The notes: generated by a model not told the origin, from the letters alone. DNA of 64,000 nt from Myxococcales bacterium (GCA_020633295.1 JACKDW010000013.1:62001-126000); one strand, 5' to 3'. Positions 9,551 through 18,363 are shown, numbered from the stretch's first letter. A program made the numbers and translations.

Positions 9551-11887
9551 ATGTCGAGCGCGCGTCGTGGGCACGGAGGCGGGACGTCGAGGGTGACGCG
9601 AGCGACGCGACGCGGCGCGCTCGTGGTCGCCGCGTGGATGCTCCCGGGCGTCGTCGCTGCCGACGGCCCGGCGATGCCGCCGGAGCTGCTGGTGCGCAGC
9701 GGCGCGCGCGTCGTCCCGATGGATCGCGCGCGCCTGCTCGGCGCGCCGGCCGGCTCGGTCGCGCACTACGAGCAGCGTGACTTCCAGATCCACGGGCTCC
9801 CGGTGCGCGGGGCCTACGAGACCGCGCTGGTCGACGAGGACGGCGCCGAGCAGCGCGTCGTGGTCACGCGCACGCCGAGCGTCGCGCCGCAGTACCGGCC
9901 GCAGGACGCGATCATCACGGCCGCGGGCGCGCGCGCGATCGCGATCGCGCACCTGCAGGCGGCCGGCTCGCCCGATCCCGGTGAGCCCGAGCAGGAGCCC
10001 GAGCTCGTCTACCTCGACGTCCTCGGCCGCCCGCTGCTCGTGTGGGAGACGCACATGCCGCTCGACCTCTCGGGCGGCGAGCCGACGAGCAAGACGCTCT
10101 ACGTGTCCGCCGCGACAGGTCGAGTGCTGCACGAGGTCGAGCACGTGCGCTCGGTCAAGGCGACCGTGTTCCCGATCAACCCCGCGACAACGCCCAAGCC
10201 CGAGGCCGTCGAGCTGACCAACATCACGACGGACGGGGCCGGGAGCACGCTGACGGGCTCCCGCGTCGTCTCGATGAACTGCTCCCTCACGCCGCCCGAG
10301 AACGAGGAGGACATCCCGCTGTGGTGGGACGAGGGCGAGTGCTACGGCATGCAGATGGCGACGTCGAACGAGGACGGCGACTTCGACGTGCCGATCCCCG
10401 ACATCACCGACTGGGACGTGCACACCGTCGGCGACGACCTCTACTCCGAGGTCTCGATGTTCTACCACGGCGAGCGCTTCCTGCATGAGCTCGAGAAGTA
10501 CGGGCTCACGAAGTTCAAGTGCGAGTCGTCGCTGATGCTCGCCAACATGCGCTACTCCGAGATCTCGGAGAGCTACCCCGACCTCGACTACGGCCCGCTC
10601 AACAACGCCTACTACACCAACAAGTGCGAGGCCGATCAGGGCCCGACGATGATGTTCGGCCAGGGCTCGTCGGTCGACTACGCCTACGACGGCGACGTCG
10701 TGTACCACGAGATGGGCCACGGGATGGTCTCGCTGCTGACCCCCGACGGCCTCAGCGATCGCCGGCTGCGGCCCGAGGCCGTCATCGCCGACGCGGGCGG
10801 GATCAACGAGTCGATCGCCGACTACTTCGCCATCATGATGACCGGCGAGCACCTGCTCGGCGACTACGTGGCGCGCTTCTGGCCCGGCTACGGCAAGCCG
10901 TACATCCGCACGGGCGAGAACACGAAGGTCTGCCCCGAGAACACCATCGGGCAGGTGCACAACGACGGCGAGCCGCTGACCGCGGCGCTGTGGGCCACGC
11001 GCAAGCGCGTCGGCGACAAGCTCGACACCGTGGTGCTCGACATGCTCCCGCGTCTGCCGGGCGACGCGGACCTCGAGACCGCCGCGCACACGGTGCTCGA
11101 GATCGCCAAGGAGCGCCACGCCGAGGGCTCGTGGAGCGAGCTGGATCTCGAGCACCTCTACCGCGCCTTCGACAGCCGCGGGCTCTACGACTGCGGGCGC
11201 ATCATCACCGACATCGACGAGGTCGCGACCGGGCGCTCGATGTACCTGCGCGGCCTCTCCGACAGCGTCACCCCGTTCTGGCCGGGGCCGATGCAGCTGC
11301 GCGGCGAGGTCCCGGTCGGGAGCGACAACCTCATCATCAGCTTCCGCCTCTCGCCGCGCGGGACGTCAACAGGCAACCCGAACACGAGCCCGGTCGACGC
11401 CGAGCTCCTGCTCAAGTGGGCCGACGAGCCGATGCGCTTCGAGTACCAGCTGACGTCGAAGACCGACGACCTCGACGGGTCGCCGGCTGACCCCGACGCC
11501 GAGGAGGTGATCCAGGTCGTCGGCGACTGGGACGAGCAGCGCATCGCCACGCTCATCAGCTCGAGCGACAACCAGCTGATCATCCGCGGGCTCAGCCCCG
11601 GCACGGTCGTCTACGCCACGCTGGTCAACACGTACAAGAGCGAGGCGGTCGCGTCGTCGTTCAAGATCGAGAGCGTGCCGACGGAGCTGCTCGACCAGGG
11701 CACGCCGCTGCCGGACGGCGGCGCGCCGGACACCGACACCGACGGGCTGATGGCCGGCGAGACCGGCGAGCAGCGCGGGGAGCCGACGGCCTCCTGCGCG
11801 TGCCGCAGCGGCGACGCCGGGGGCGGGGGCGCCTGGCCGGCGCTCGCGCTGCTCTTGCTCGCCTCGCGACGTCGGCGTACGAGGTGA
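9551..11887 (+). CDS. Secreted zinc metalloprotease with MYXO-CTERM-like C-terminus
   Basis: 778 residues. A signal peptide is visible at about 20-37. An N-terminal propeptide-like region (about 40-200) resembles FTP/PepSY-type propeptides of thermolysin and fungalysin relatives. The catalytic motif is HEMGH (H386, E387, H390), with a likely third zinc ligand E420 in NESIADYF. A beta-rich region follows, then a short Gly-rich linker with Cys residues, a hydrophobic helix (WPALALLLLA) and RRRR. This matches the MYXO-CTERM sorting tail, which in myxobacteria directs proteins to the outer surface after Cys-dependent processing. The stop overlaps the next start in GTGA, so it is coupled to the HTTM pair downstream. 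Substrate unknown. Confidence 0.87.
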   Translation: MSSARRGHGGGTSRVTRATRRGALVVAAWMLPGVVAADGPAMPPELLVRSGARVVPMDRARLLGAPAGSVAHYEQRDFQIHGLPVRGAYETALVDEDGAEQRVVVTRTPSVAPQYRPQDAIITAAGARAIAIAHLQAAGSPDPGEPEQEPELVYLDVLGRPLLVWETHMPLDLSGGEPTSKTLYVSAATGRVLHEVEHVRSVKATVFPINPATTPKPEAVELTNITTDGAGSTLTGSRVVSMNCSLTPPENEEDIPLWWDEGECYGMQMATSNEDGDFDVPIPDITDWDVHTVGDDLYSEVSMFYHGERFLHELEKYGLTKFKCESSLMLANMRYSEISESYPDLDYGPLNNAYYTNKCEADQGPTMMFGQGSSVDYAYDGDVVYHEMGHGMVSLLTPDGLSDRRLRPEAVIADAGGINESIADYFAIMMTGEHLLGDYVARFWPGYGKPYIRTGENTKVCPENTIGQVHNDGEPLTAALWATRKRVGDKLDTVVLDMLPRLPGDADLETAAHTVLEIAKERHAEGSWSELDLEHLYRAFDSRGLYDCGRIITDIDEVATGRSMYLRGLSDSVTPFWPGPMQLRGEVPVGSDNLIISFRLSPRGTSTGNPNTSPVDAELLLKWADEPMRFEYQLTSKTDDLDGSPADPDAEEVIQVVGDWDEQRIATLISSSDNQLIIRGLSPGTVVYATLVNTYKSEAVASSFKIESVPTELLDQGTPLPDGGAPDTDTDGLMAGETGEQRGEPTASCACRSGDAGGGGAWPALALLLLASRRRRTR

Positions 11888-12690
11888 GCGTGACGGGCGA
11901 GCGGGCGCGGGAGGATCAGGCGCGGGAGGATCGGGCGCGGGAGGATCGGGCGCGGGAGGATCAGGCGCGGCTGCCCTATCACTACCTGCTCACGCTCGGC
12001 CGACGCCTTGACGCCACGCCGCTGGGGCCGCCGCTGCTGGGCGCGCGCGAGCTCCTGGTCGCGAGCGCCCGCGCGTGGCGAAGATCGTGGGCGACGCTGC
12101 CGGGCCGCTTCCTCCACGCCCTGCTCGCGCTCGCGCTCGCGGGCCTCATCGTGGTCCCGGCGCTGCCGACCGAGTACAGCCACGCGTGGTTCGGCAAGGA
12201 GCGCGTCGACGAGCTCTCCAACAAGATGCGCGCGGTCAGCCTGTCGCAGCGCTGGATCATGTACTCGCCTGACCCGTCGCGCTGGATCACGCTGCTGGCG
12301 CTGACCGAGTACCGCAAGGACGGCACGCGCGTGCGCCTCGAGGAGCACGCGAAGGCCGAGGACGGCTGGGGCACGCACTGGTGGTGGACCAAGTCGCGCA
12401 AGGACATCTGGCAGTACTACGCGGCGATCCGTCGCAAGCGCCCGAATCCGAACCGCACGTGGTTCCTCAAGGGCGTCTGCGTCCGCGAGACGCGGGACCA
12501 CCCGGACGATCCGCCGGTGCGCATCCTCGCCGAGTCCGTGCGGCGCCGGATCAACCCGCCCGACAAGGTCCGCGCGGGCGCCCCCGACATCGGCCCCGAG
12601 CAGCGCGAGACGATCCAGCTGCTCGACTGCAGGATCATGCCGGTGCAGAACATGCTCAAGGATGACCCCGCCCGTGACGCCGCCGAGTGA
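11884..12690 (+). CDS. Membrane-anchored partner of HTTM protein, unknown function
   Basis: 268 residues from the GTG that overlaps the protease stop (GTGA); a second GTG at 11890 is possible. The N-terminus carries four ARED(Q/R) repeats encoded by a 15-base tandem repeat. One membrane helix is visible (about residues 75-95, LLALALAGLIVVPALP). The rest is a soluble domain containing QRWIMYSPDPSRW, EYRKDGTRV and a basic, Trp-rich region. The same motif (QNWSMFAPDPPQR) occurs in the C-terminal part of the fused HTTM protein at 19479-21992. The two gene products therefore very likely work together. The downstream HTTM gene starts inside this one with a 29-base overlap. I do not recognise a biochemical function. 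Confidence 0.72.
   Translation: MSVTGERAREDQAREDRAREDRAREDQARLPYHYLLTLGRRLDATPLGPPLLGARELLVASARAWRRSWATLPGRFLHALLALALAGLIVVPALPTEYSHAWFGKERVDELSNKMRAVSLSQRWIMYSPDPSRWITLLALTEYRKDGTRVRLEEHAKAEDGWGTHWWWTKSRKDIWQYYAAIRRKRPNPNRTWFLKGVCVRETRDHPDDPPVRILAESVRRRINPPDKVRAGAPDIGPEQRETIQLLDCRIMPVQNMLKDDPARDAAE
11905..11964 (+). repeat. 15-base tandem repeat, four copies
   Basis: Unit gcgcgggaggatc(a/g)g, encoding ARED(Q/R) four times at the N-terminus of the HTTM-partner protein. The unit is a multiple of three, so copy-number change would keep the frame. Confidence 0.9.
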
Positions 12691-13657
12691 GACCCCGAGC
12701 GCGACCCCGCGGCGCGGGCCGTGGCGGCGCTTCGTCGACGCCGCGCTGATCGGTCAGGAGGACGCGACCGCGCTCGGCATGTGCCGCGCGGCGATCGTGC
12801 TGGTGTTCACGCTCAGCGTGCTGTCGCACCTCGGCGCCGTGGGCGAGTACTTCTCGGACGAGTCGGTGATCTTCGGGGAGTACGCGCGCCAGGCCTTTCA
12901 CAGCCGCTGGTCGCTGTTCTTCTACATCCGCGAGCCGTGGGCGGTGCGCCTCGTGTACGCGGTCGGCGTGCTCGCGCACGTGTGCTGGATGCTCGGCCTG
13001 TTCACGCGGATCTCGTCCGCGCTCGCGTGGCTCTTGTGGATCAGCATGGTCGGGCGCAACCCGCTGCTGTACTCGATGCCGGACCAGTGGCACACGGCGC
13101 TCGCCTTCGTGCTCATGCTGCTGCCGACGGGCCGCGGCTTCAGCCTCGACGCGCGCTGGCGCGGGCTCGGCGGGACGGTGCCCGTGTGGTGCCGACGTCT
13201 GATCCAGCTGCAGCTCGCGGCGCTCTACGTCAACGCGGCCTTCGCCAAGACCGGCGACACCTGGCGCGTGACGGGCGAGGCCATCTACTACGCGGCCGCG
13301 AGCCCCTACAACCGTCACTTCGAGATCAACCACTGGCTCGCCGCGCTGCAGCCCTACGGCCTGCGGACGGTGACCTTCGCGGTCTGGTGGTGGGAGTATC
13401 TGTTCGGCCTGTTCGTGCTCCTCAACTGGATCGAGGAGGTCGTCGGCCTGCGCTGGCGGTCGCCGCTGCGCGCGCTCTACCTCGGCTTCGGCGTGCTCAT
13501 GCACGTCGGCATCCAGCTGCTGCTGTACGTGGCGTGGTTCTCGCCGCTGACGCTCGCGGCCTACCTCGCGTTCCTGCGCCCGGACGAGGCCACGCGCCTG
13601 CGCGCGTGGGTCGCTCGTCGCCTCGCCCGTCAGCGCGGCGCGAAGTTGAAGGGGTAG
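12662..13657 (+). CDS. HTTM-domain membrane protein
   Basis: 331 residues with about seven or eight hydrophobic helices. The layout matches the HTTM (horizontally transferred transmembrane) domain, which is related to the membrane part of vitamin K-dependent gamma-carboxylase: LGMCRAAIVLVFTLSVLSHL, then WLLWISMVGRNPLLY, then AALYVNAAFAKTGDTWR, then WWWEYLFGLFV. The family has no settled function in bacteria. The start lies within the preceding gene, and the C-terminus overlaps the convergent lipoprotein gene by 28 bases. The N-terminus is a short Pro/Thr-rich tail. Together with its upstream partner it corresponds to the fused protein at 19479-21992. Confidence 0.86.
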   Translation: MTPPVTPPSETPSATPRRGPWRRFVDAALIGQEDATALGMCRAAIVLVFTLSVLSHLGAVGEYFSDESVIFGEYARQAFHSRWSLFFYIREPWAVRLVYAVGVLAHVCWMLGLFTRISSALAWLLWISMVGRNPLLYSMPDQWHTALAFVLMLLPTGRGFSLDARWRGLGGTVPVWCRRLIQLQLAALYVNAAFAKTGDTWRVTGEAIYYAAASPYNRHFEINHWLAALQPYGLRTVTFAVWWWEYLFGLFVLLNWIEEVVGLRWRSPLRALYLGFGVLMHVGIQLLLYVAWFSPLTLAAYLAFLRPDEATRLRAWVARRLARQRGAKLKG

Positions 13658-14112
13658 ACGATCCGGATCTCGCCGGGGCGGCCGGCCGCGAACTCCGGGA
13701 AGCGCATCGTCGCGAGCTCGTCGAGGACGCAGCGGACGACGCAGGGATCCTTGAGCGTGGCGCGGCGCAGGAGGAGCTCGGAGGCGCGGCCGTCGTCGAG
13801 CGAGATCGTCCACGCCACCGCGAGCGCGCCCGCGAGCGCGGGGTCGCGGGCGAGCCCCTCCTCGTAACACTCGCGCAGCTTCGGCGTGTGCTCCCGGACG
13901 ACGCGGCGGATGGGCTCCTTGTTGATCGACGACGCGAGCACGCCGACCGCGAGCGCGCGCGGGGACGCGACGAACTCGTCGTCGATGGGCGGCATCGTGC
14001 GGTCGCAGGCCGGCGCGCGGGGGGTCTGGTTCTCGGGCGGGGTCGGGTTCTCGGGCGCGTTCGCGGGCGCGCGTTCGGGGTGGACGCACGCGGCGAGCGA
14101 GAGCACGATCAC
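13630..14112 (-). CDS. Small lipoprotein with AgmX/PglI-like C-terminal domain
   Basis: About 160 residues from GTG 14112. A hydrophobic stretch ends in LSLAAC, a lipobox, followed by a Pro/Asn linker. The C-terminal 100 residues (IRRVVREHTPKLRECYEEGL onward, then TISLDDGRASE and a Cys pair, ending YPFNFAPR) resemble the AgmX/PglI C-terminal domain common in myxobacteria, where TonB-like energy-transfer roles have been suggested. The start is uncertain: the n-region from this GTG is very short and an AGGAG is 10-13 bases upstream, while the frame is open far upstream through an inverted repeat. It converges with the HTTM gene and overlaps it by 28 bases. Confidence 0.7.
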   Translation of the reverse strand: MIVLSLAACVHPERAPANAPENPTPPENQTPRAPACDRTMPPIDDEFVASPRALAVGVLASSINKEPIRRVVREHTPKLRECYEEGLARDPALAGALAVAWTISLDDGRASELLLRRATLKDPCVVRCVLDELATMRFPEFAAGRPGEIRIVYPFNFAPR

Positions 14113-14145
14113 GAGCGCGCCCGCGCTCCTGCCGTTGGCGAGCGT

Positions 14146-14291
14146 CTCGACCCGGAGAGGTTGCTGGTTTGAACGCCTTCCCAGGCCACGCGGACGACGC
14201 TCGCGGGTTGGACCGCCTGTGCAACGTCGCGACGACGCCGCGCCTCGACGCGCTGAGTCGGCGCGCAAACCAGCAACCTCTCCGGGTCGAG
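14146..14291. repeat. Perfect 25-base inverted repeat around a 96-base core
   Basis: The left arm 14146-14170 begins ctcgacccggagaggttg; the right arm 14267-14291 is its exact reverse complement. The core is 96 bases. I see no target-site duplication and no transposase. The element sits just upstream of the lipoprotein start on the minus strand. It could be a transposon-derived miniature element, an invertible segment or a long hairpin. Confidence 0.85.
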
Positions 14292-14561
14292 CTGTCGCGC
14301 CCACGCTTGGTATGACAGCGGCGTCCGAGAGATGTTCCCGCGGACAGGCTCCGGTCCGCGGCGGGACGTACTCGGCGGCGAGCTCGTCGCGGCGCTGGAT
14401 CCGGCGCACGACGCCCGAACGGCAGCGGCGGTCTTGGGCCGATCGCAGGAGCCTCGTCATGACCGCGTCTCCGACGCGCGCCCCGTCGCGCGCCCCGTCG
14501 CGCCCCGTCGCCGACATCATGGTAGCTCGAAGCGGGGGCGCGGGCGCGCGCGCGGCAGTGG

Positions 14562-14567
14562 TATGAC
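14562..14567 (+). promoter_or_regulatory. -10-like TATGAC nine bases before start
   Basis: GGTATGAC precedes ATG 14577 by nine bases, without a Shine-Dalgarno sequence in between. Confidence 0.4.
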
Positions 14568-14576
14568 GTACGCGCA

Positions 14577-14834
14577 ATGGTCCTCTCGCGCCGCGCTCAC
14601 GCCAGGATCTTCGCCGTCGCCTGCGTCCTGCTCACGCTGCTGCACTTCGACGTCTGGAACAACCACCGCGCGCTGCCGCTGACCTTCGGGTGGATGCCCG
14701 TGGACCTCGCGTACCACGTCGGGTGGATCGTCGTGGCGACCGCGCTCGTGTTCTACATGACGGCGCGCGTGTGGCCGACGCCGCCGGCGCCGGAGCCGAG
14801 CGCGGAGACGTCGACGCGCGCGAACGGGGAGTGA
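14577..14834 (+). CDS. Small DUF3311-like membrane protein, symporter partner
   Basis: 85 residues with two predicted membrane helices (about 9-26 and 42-64), the second in LAYHVGWIVVATALVFYM, and a Pro/Glu-rich tail. Size, topology and position directly before a sodium:solute symporter match the small DUF3311-type proteins that precede many SSS transporters. The symporter ATG follows after three bases, so the two are co-transcribed. By analogy it is probably an accessory subunit. No catalytic motif is visible. Confidence 0.75.
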   Translation: MVLSRRAHARIFAVACVLLTLLHFDVWNNHRALPLTFGWMPVDLAYHVGWIVVATALVFYMTARVWPTPPAPEPSAETSTRANGE

Positions 14835-14837
14835 GCG

Positions 14838-16328
14838 ATGTCGACCAACGCGACGCTCTTGCTCGTCAACCTCGTCTACCTCGCGATCACGCTGGGCATC
14901 GGCTACGTCGCCTACCGCCGCACGACCGCGGCGGCCGACGACTACTTCCTCGGCGGTCGCACGGCCCGGACCTTCGTGCTGTTCATGGCGCTGTTCGGGA
15001 CCAACGTGACGCCGTTTGTGCTGCTCGGGATCCCGGGGATCTCGTATCACGCGGGTATCGGCGAGTTCGGGCGCAACGCGGCGATCATCGCGCTCGGCAT
15101 CCCGCTGACCTTCTATCTCATCGGCTACCCGGCCTACGTGGCCGCGCGGGCGATCGGCGCGATCACGCCGGCGGAGCTGTACCGCGAGCGCTTCGGCTCG
15201 CCGGCCGTCGGCCTCGTGCTGTTCCTGGCCTACTTCGTCTACACGCTGCCGTACATGGTCACGTCGGTGCTCGGGGTCGGCATCGCGGTCGACGTCCTCA
15301 CGGGCGGCGCGCTCTCGCTGGCGGTCGGCGCCGCGCTGATCCTGATCATCACGATCGCGTACACGTCGCTCGGGGGCATGCGCGCGACGATGTGGACCAA
15401 CGTGTTCCAGGGCACCGTGTTCCTGACCTTCATCGTGCTGCTGTTCGCGATCGTCGCGCGCGACCACGGCGGGCTCGCGGCGGCGACCGCCGCGGTGCAG
15501 GCCCACGACCCGTCGCTGCTGCTGCCGGGCGATCGCCCGCAGTACCAGCTGGGCGCCTTCGGCTCGTGGGGGCTCGCGATCTCGCTGACGGTCATCGGCT
15601 TCCCGCACATCTTCGTGCGCCTGTTCACCGCGCAGGGCGAGACCGCGCTCAAGAACGTCTGTCGCCTGTACCCGATCATCCTGCTGGTCCTGTGGCTGCC
15701 GGCCGTGCTGCTCGGCGTCTGGGGGGCCGCCGAGTTCCCGGGCCTCGTCGGCAAGGCCTCCGACCGCGTGTTCCCGCTGCTCGTGCAGCGGCACGTCGGG
15801 CCCGCGCTGCAGGGGGTCGCGCTCGCGGGCGTGATGGCGGCGGTGATGTCGACGCTCGACGCCCAGGCGCTGACGCTGTCGTCGATGCTCTCGCGCGACG
15901 TGATCCGCCGCTACGCGCCGCGGCTGCTCGCGGGCGAGCGCCGCGAGGTGCTGATCGGCCGCGTGTTCATGATCGTGCTCGCGCTGATCGTGTTCGCGGT
16001 GGTGCTCGCGGAGCCGGCGTCGATCTTCGACATCGCCAAGTTCTCGTTCTCGGGCTACGTCACGCTGGTCCCGACGCTGTACCTCGGGCTGCGCTGGCGC
16101 CGGTTCACGGCGGCCGGCGCGATCGCGTCGATCGTCGGCGGCAACGTGGCGCTGGTCCTGGCGATCCTCGGGTGGCTGCCGGGGCTCGGGCTGATGCCCG
16201 TGGCCCACGGGCTCGTCGCCGCGATCGCGCTGGGCGTGCTGGTCTCGCTGTGGACCAAGCCCGCGCCGGCGCGGTGCAGCGATCGGGTGCTCGGCCCGAT
16301 CGAGCGAGCGTTCGGCGAGGGGCGCTGA
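14838..16328 (+). CDS. Sodium:solute symporter (SSS) family transporter
   Basis: 496 residues with 13 or so hydrophobic helices, the usual size for the SSS family. Family features include the first helix followed by ADDYFLGGR, the GGMRATMWTNVFQG segment after helix 5, and GVMAAVMSTLDAQALTLSSMLSRDV, which matches the sodium-site helix (TM8 region) of PutP/PanF-like carriers. The protein should import a small organic solute with Na+ across the inner membrane. The substrate cannot be predicted; no catabolic genes flank it. It is translated just after the DUF3311-like gene. The C-terminus ends in a short cytoplasmic tail. Confidence 0.9.
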   Translation: MSTNATLLLVNLVYLAITLGIGYVAYRRTTAAADDYFLGGRTARTFVLFMALFGTNVTPFVLLGIPGISYHAGIGEFGRNAAIIALGIPLTFYLIGYPAYVAARAIGAITPAELYRERFGSPAVGLVLFLAYFVYTLPYMVTSVLGVGIAVDVLTGGALSLAVGAALILIITIAYTSLGGMRATMWTNVFQGTVFLTFIVLLFAIVARDHGGLAAATAAVQAHDPSLLLPGDRPQYQLGAFGSWGLAISLTVIGFPHIFVRLFTAQGETALKNVCRLYPIILLVLWLPAVLLGVWGAAEFPGLVGKASDRVFPLLVQRHVGPALQGVALAGVMAAVMSTLDAQALTLSSMLSRDVIRRYAPRLLAGERREVLIGRVFMIVLALIVFAVVLAEPASIFDIAKFSFSGYVTLVPTLYLGLRWRRFTAAGAIASIVGGNVALVLAILGWLPGLGLMPVAHGLVAAIALGVLVSLWTKPAPARCSDRVLGPIERAFGEGR

Positions 16329-16476
16329 CGTCCTCATCGCGGCCGCCAGGCGCCGCGGCGGACTCGGACGTATCCCCGCGTGCACGGCCTGGCGCCGGTG
16401 AAAAGGGAATTCAAATTCACTGACAATACGCCGTTCGACCCCCACGAACGCGCTTCGAGGGCCTCACCGACTCTTG

Positions 16477-16482
16477 TAGACT
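16477..16482 (+). promoter_or_regulatory. -10-like TAGACT nine bases before start
   Basis: TTGTAGACT precedes ATG 16492 by nine bases. An AT-rich stretch (aattcaaattcactgacaat, 16409-16428) lies about 60 bases further upstream and may contribute to promoter activity. Confidence 0.42.
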
Positions 16483-16491
16483 CCAGCCAAC

Positions 16492-17463
16492 ATGGCCAAG
16501 TTGCTCGAGTACAACGCGACGCTGATCAAGCGCGTCGACATCACGCCGAAGCTCGCGATCTTCCGCGTCAAGCCCGATGACGGGGTGCCGGGCGAGGGCG
16601 CCTGGTTCACGCCGGGGCAGTACATGGTGATCGGGCTCAACAACGAGAAGCAGCCCGAACTCGGCCGCGTGCAGCGGCCGATGTCGATCGCGTCCGAGCC
16701 CGAGCAGCGCGACTTCATCGACTTCTATATCCGCTACGTCGATCACCCGGAGTCGGACAACCCGCTGACGCACCTGCTCTGGGACATCCAGGAGGGCGCG
16801 CGCATGTACGCGCGCGTGCGCCCGACGGGCAAGTTCACGATCAAGGACACGATGGGCGAGGACGATCCGCGCGTCCGGATCTACCTGGCCGCTGGGACAG
16901 GGCTCGCGCCCTTCCTCTCGATCGTCGAGAGCCAGTACCGCAACGATCCGGACGTCGACCTGTCGAACACGGTGATGATCCACGGCGCGAGCTACTCGGC
17001 CGACCTCGGCTACCGCGAGCGCATGCTCGAGCTGGCCGAGAAGACCGGCATGAAGTACCTGCCGACCGTCAGCCGCACGCACATCGACACGGGCTGGAAG
17101 GGCGCCAGCGGGCGCGCGGAGGACTGGTTCAAGGCCGAGCGCCTCGGCGAGCTCGAGCGGCTGATCGGCCTGCCCGAGGGCGGCCTGCACCCCGGCGCCG
17201 CGCAGGTGCTCATCTGCGGCCTGCAGGGGACCATCGGCATGACGGTCCAGCGGCTGCTGCCGCGCGGCTTCATCCCCGACAACCGCAAGATCCGGCGCGC
17301 GCTCGACATCCCGGAGAAGCTGCACCCCGACGTGTACTACGAGGCCTACGACACCACGCCGCCGATCGATCTCGACGACGCGCCGCTGGTCGCCTCGCTC
17401 AAGAACGATCTGGCCGCCGGGCTCGCGTACCGCGAGCGGATGGCGGCCCAGAGCGCGAGCTGA
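16492..17463 (+). CDS. fpr: Ferredoxin/flavodoxin-NADP+ reductase
   Basis: 323 residues. The FAD-binding barrel contains the RPMSIAS motif (about residues 62-69, isoalloxazine and pyrophosphate contacts). The NAD(P)-binding half begins with LAAGTGLAPFLSIV (about 130-143), and LICGLQGTIGMTVQRLL (about 238-254) is the CG(N/L) nucleotide motif. The protein moves electrons between NADPH and ferredoxin or flavodoxin in the cytoplasm. At 323 residues it is longer than the classic 250-residue bacterial Fpr, with an insert around 190-230 and a longer C-terminus after the YYEAYD motif. It is monocistronic, followed by a strong hairpin. Confidence 0.87.
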   Translation: MAKLLEYNATLIKRVDITPKLAIFRVKPDDGVPGEGAWFTPGQYMVIGLNNEKQPELGRVQRPMSIASEPEQRDFIDFYIRYVDHPESDNPLTHLLWDIQEGARMYARVRPTGKFTIKDTMGEDDPRVRIYLAAGTGLAPFLSIVESQYRNDPDVDLSNTVMIHGASYSADLGYRERMLELAEKTGMKYLPTVSRTHIDTGWKGASGRAEDWFKAERLGELERLIGLPEGGLHPGAAQVLICGLQGTIGMTVQRLLPRGFIPDNRKIRRALDIPEKLHPDVYYEAYDTTPPIDLDDAPLVASLKNDLAAGLAYRERMAAQSAS

Positions 17464-17481
17464 TCGCGTCCGCGGAGACGC

Positions 17482-17509
17482 CGACGGCGCGCCCGCTGGC
17501 GCGCCGTCG
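17482..17509. terminator. GC-rich hairpin between convergent genes
   Basis: A 12-base perfect stem, cgacggcgcgcc (17482-17493) and ggcgcgccgtcg (17498-17509), with loop cgct. It lies between the reductase stop and the stop of the convergent lipoprotein gene. There is no T tract. Confidence 0.6.
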
Positions 17510-17526
17510 CCCTTCACGCGCAGGCG

Positions 17527-18363
17527 CTAGTTGCAGCGCGGCGCCTCGAACGAGCCGTCGGGGTCGTAGTCCTCGAACACCTCGGTGCCGCACAGGCGGC
17601 CGACGACCTTGTCGTCGTCGATCGACTCGATCAGCACCCAGCCGGACAGCGAGCCGCCGCCGAACCAGCAGTCGTCGGGGATGTCGCCGTTGGGCCCGGT
17701 CGCGAACTGCCCGCCGTTGAGCTCGTCGAGCGTGTAGAGGCCAGGCTGCTGGTACTCGGGCGGGAGCACGAAGTCGACCTTCCACAGCAGCGCGCCGTTG
17801 CAGTCGCCGATCCCGAACGGGTCCTGGCAGGTGTTGTAGGTGTTGTTGGCGAGCGTGACGAGGATCGTGTCCGGGTCGAGGCCGTCGCCGCCCGTCGTCG
17901 AGCTCGAGTTGCCCGTGGTCATCTCCTCCGGGATGTCGCCCCAGCGCACCGCGAGCGCGTTCTTGAGGTCGGTGATCGGCTCGAGCGCGTCCTCGCAGCC
18001 CATCACGCCGCCGGTCGTCGGGTCCGTCGGGTCCGTCTCGCCCTGGCTGTCGCTGGTGGAGCTGGTCGCGCTCGTGGACACCGTAGGGTCGGTCTCGCTC
18101 GCGATCGAGGTGCTGCTGTCGCCGCCGGTCGAGTCGGTGGCGCCCGAGCTGTTGCCCGAGCTACCGGTCGCGTCGGCCGTCGGGTCGGTGGCGCCCGAGC
18201 TCGAGGTGGTCGACTCGCCGTTGGTCTCGCCCGCGGTCGTGTCGTCGGTGTCCTCGGTGGTCGCGCCGGTGTCGTCAGGGCCCATCGGCGTGCAGCCGGC
18301 GGTGACGGCGAGCGAGAGCGTGAAGGCGGCGAGAGAGCGGGTAGTGAGGGTCATGGTGGTCAT
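17527..18363 (-). CDS. Lipoprotein with Ser/Thr/Asp-rich linker
   Basis: 278 residues. The signal peptide ends VTAGC (Cys about 24), followed by about 90 residues of almost pure Thr/Ser/Asp/Gly. The C-terminal 155 residues form a globular domain with seven or so Cys (CQDPFGIGDCNG, DDCWFGGGS, RLCGTEVF, ending RCN), so disulfides are likely. It should be lipid-anchored outside the cytoplasmic membrane. I do not recognise the domain. A second ATG three codons in (MTTMTL) is also possible. Confidence 0.75.
   Translation of the reverse strand: MTTMTLTTRSLAAFTLSLAVTAGCTPMGPDDTGATTEDTDDTTAGETNGESTTSSSGATDPTADATGSSGNSSGATDSTGGDSSTSIASETDPTVSTSATSSTSDSQGETDPTDPTTGGVMGCEDALEPITDLKNALAVRWGDIPEEMTTGNSSSTTGGDGLDPDTILVTLANNTYNTCQDPFGIGDCNGALLWKVDFVLPPEYQQPGLYTLDELNGGQFATGPNGDIPDDCWFGGGSLSGWVLIESIDDDKVVGRLCGTEVFEDYDPDGSFEAPRCN

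Larger units (their letters stand above)
14113..14576. other. 464-base divergent intergenic region
   Basis: Separates the AgmX-like lipoprotein (minus) from the DUF3311-like/symporter unit (plus). It contains the 146-base inverted-repeat element, a TATGAC hexamer at 14310-14315 with no obvious gene after it, a short run of cgcgccccgtcg repeats near 14480-14510, and the -10-like element of the plus-strand unit. No convincing coding sequence. Confidence 0.55.

Noticed and set aside
14146..14291. Integron attC site
   Set aside because: The arms lack the RYYYAAC...GTTRRRY box order in either orientation, and there is no integrase gene.
14332..14682. 116-residue plus-strand frame in the divergent region
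   Set aside because: Arg/Pro/Ser-rich composition, and it overlaps the DUF3311-like gene in another frame. No motif.
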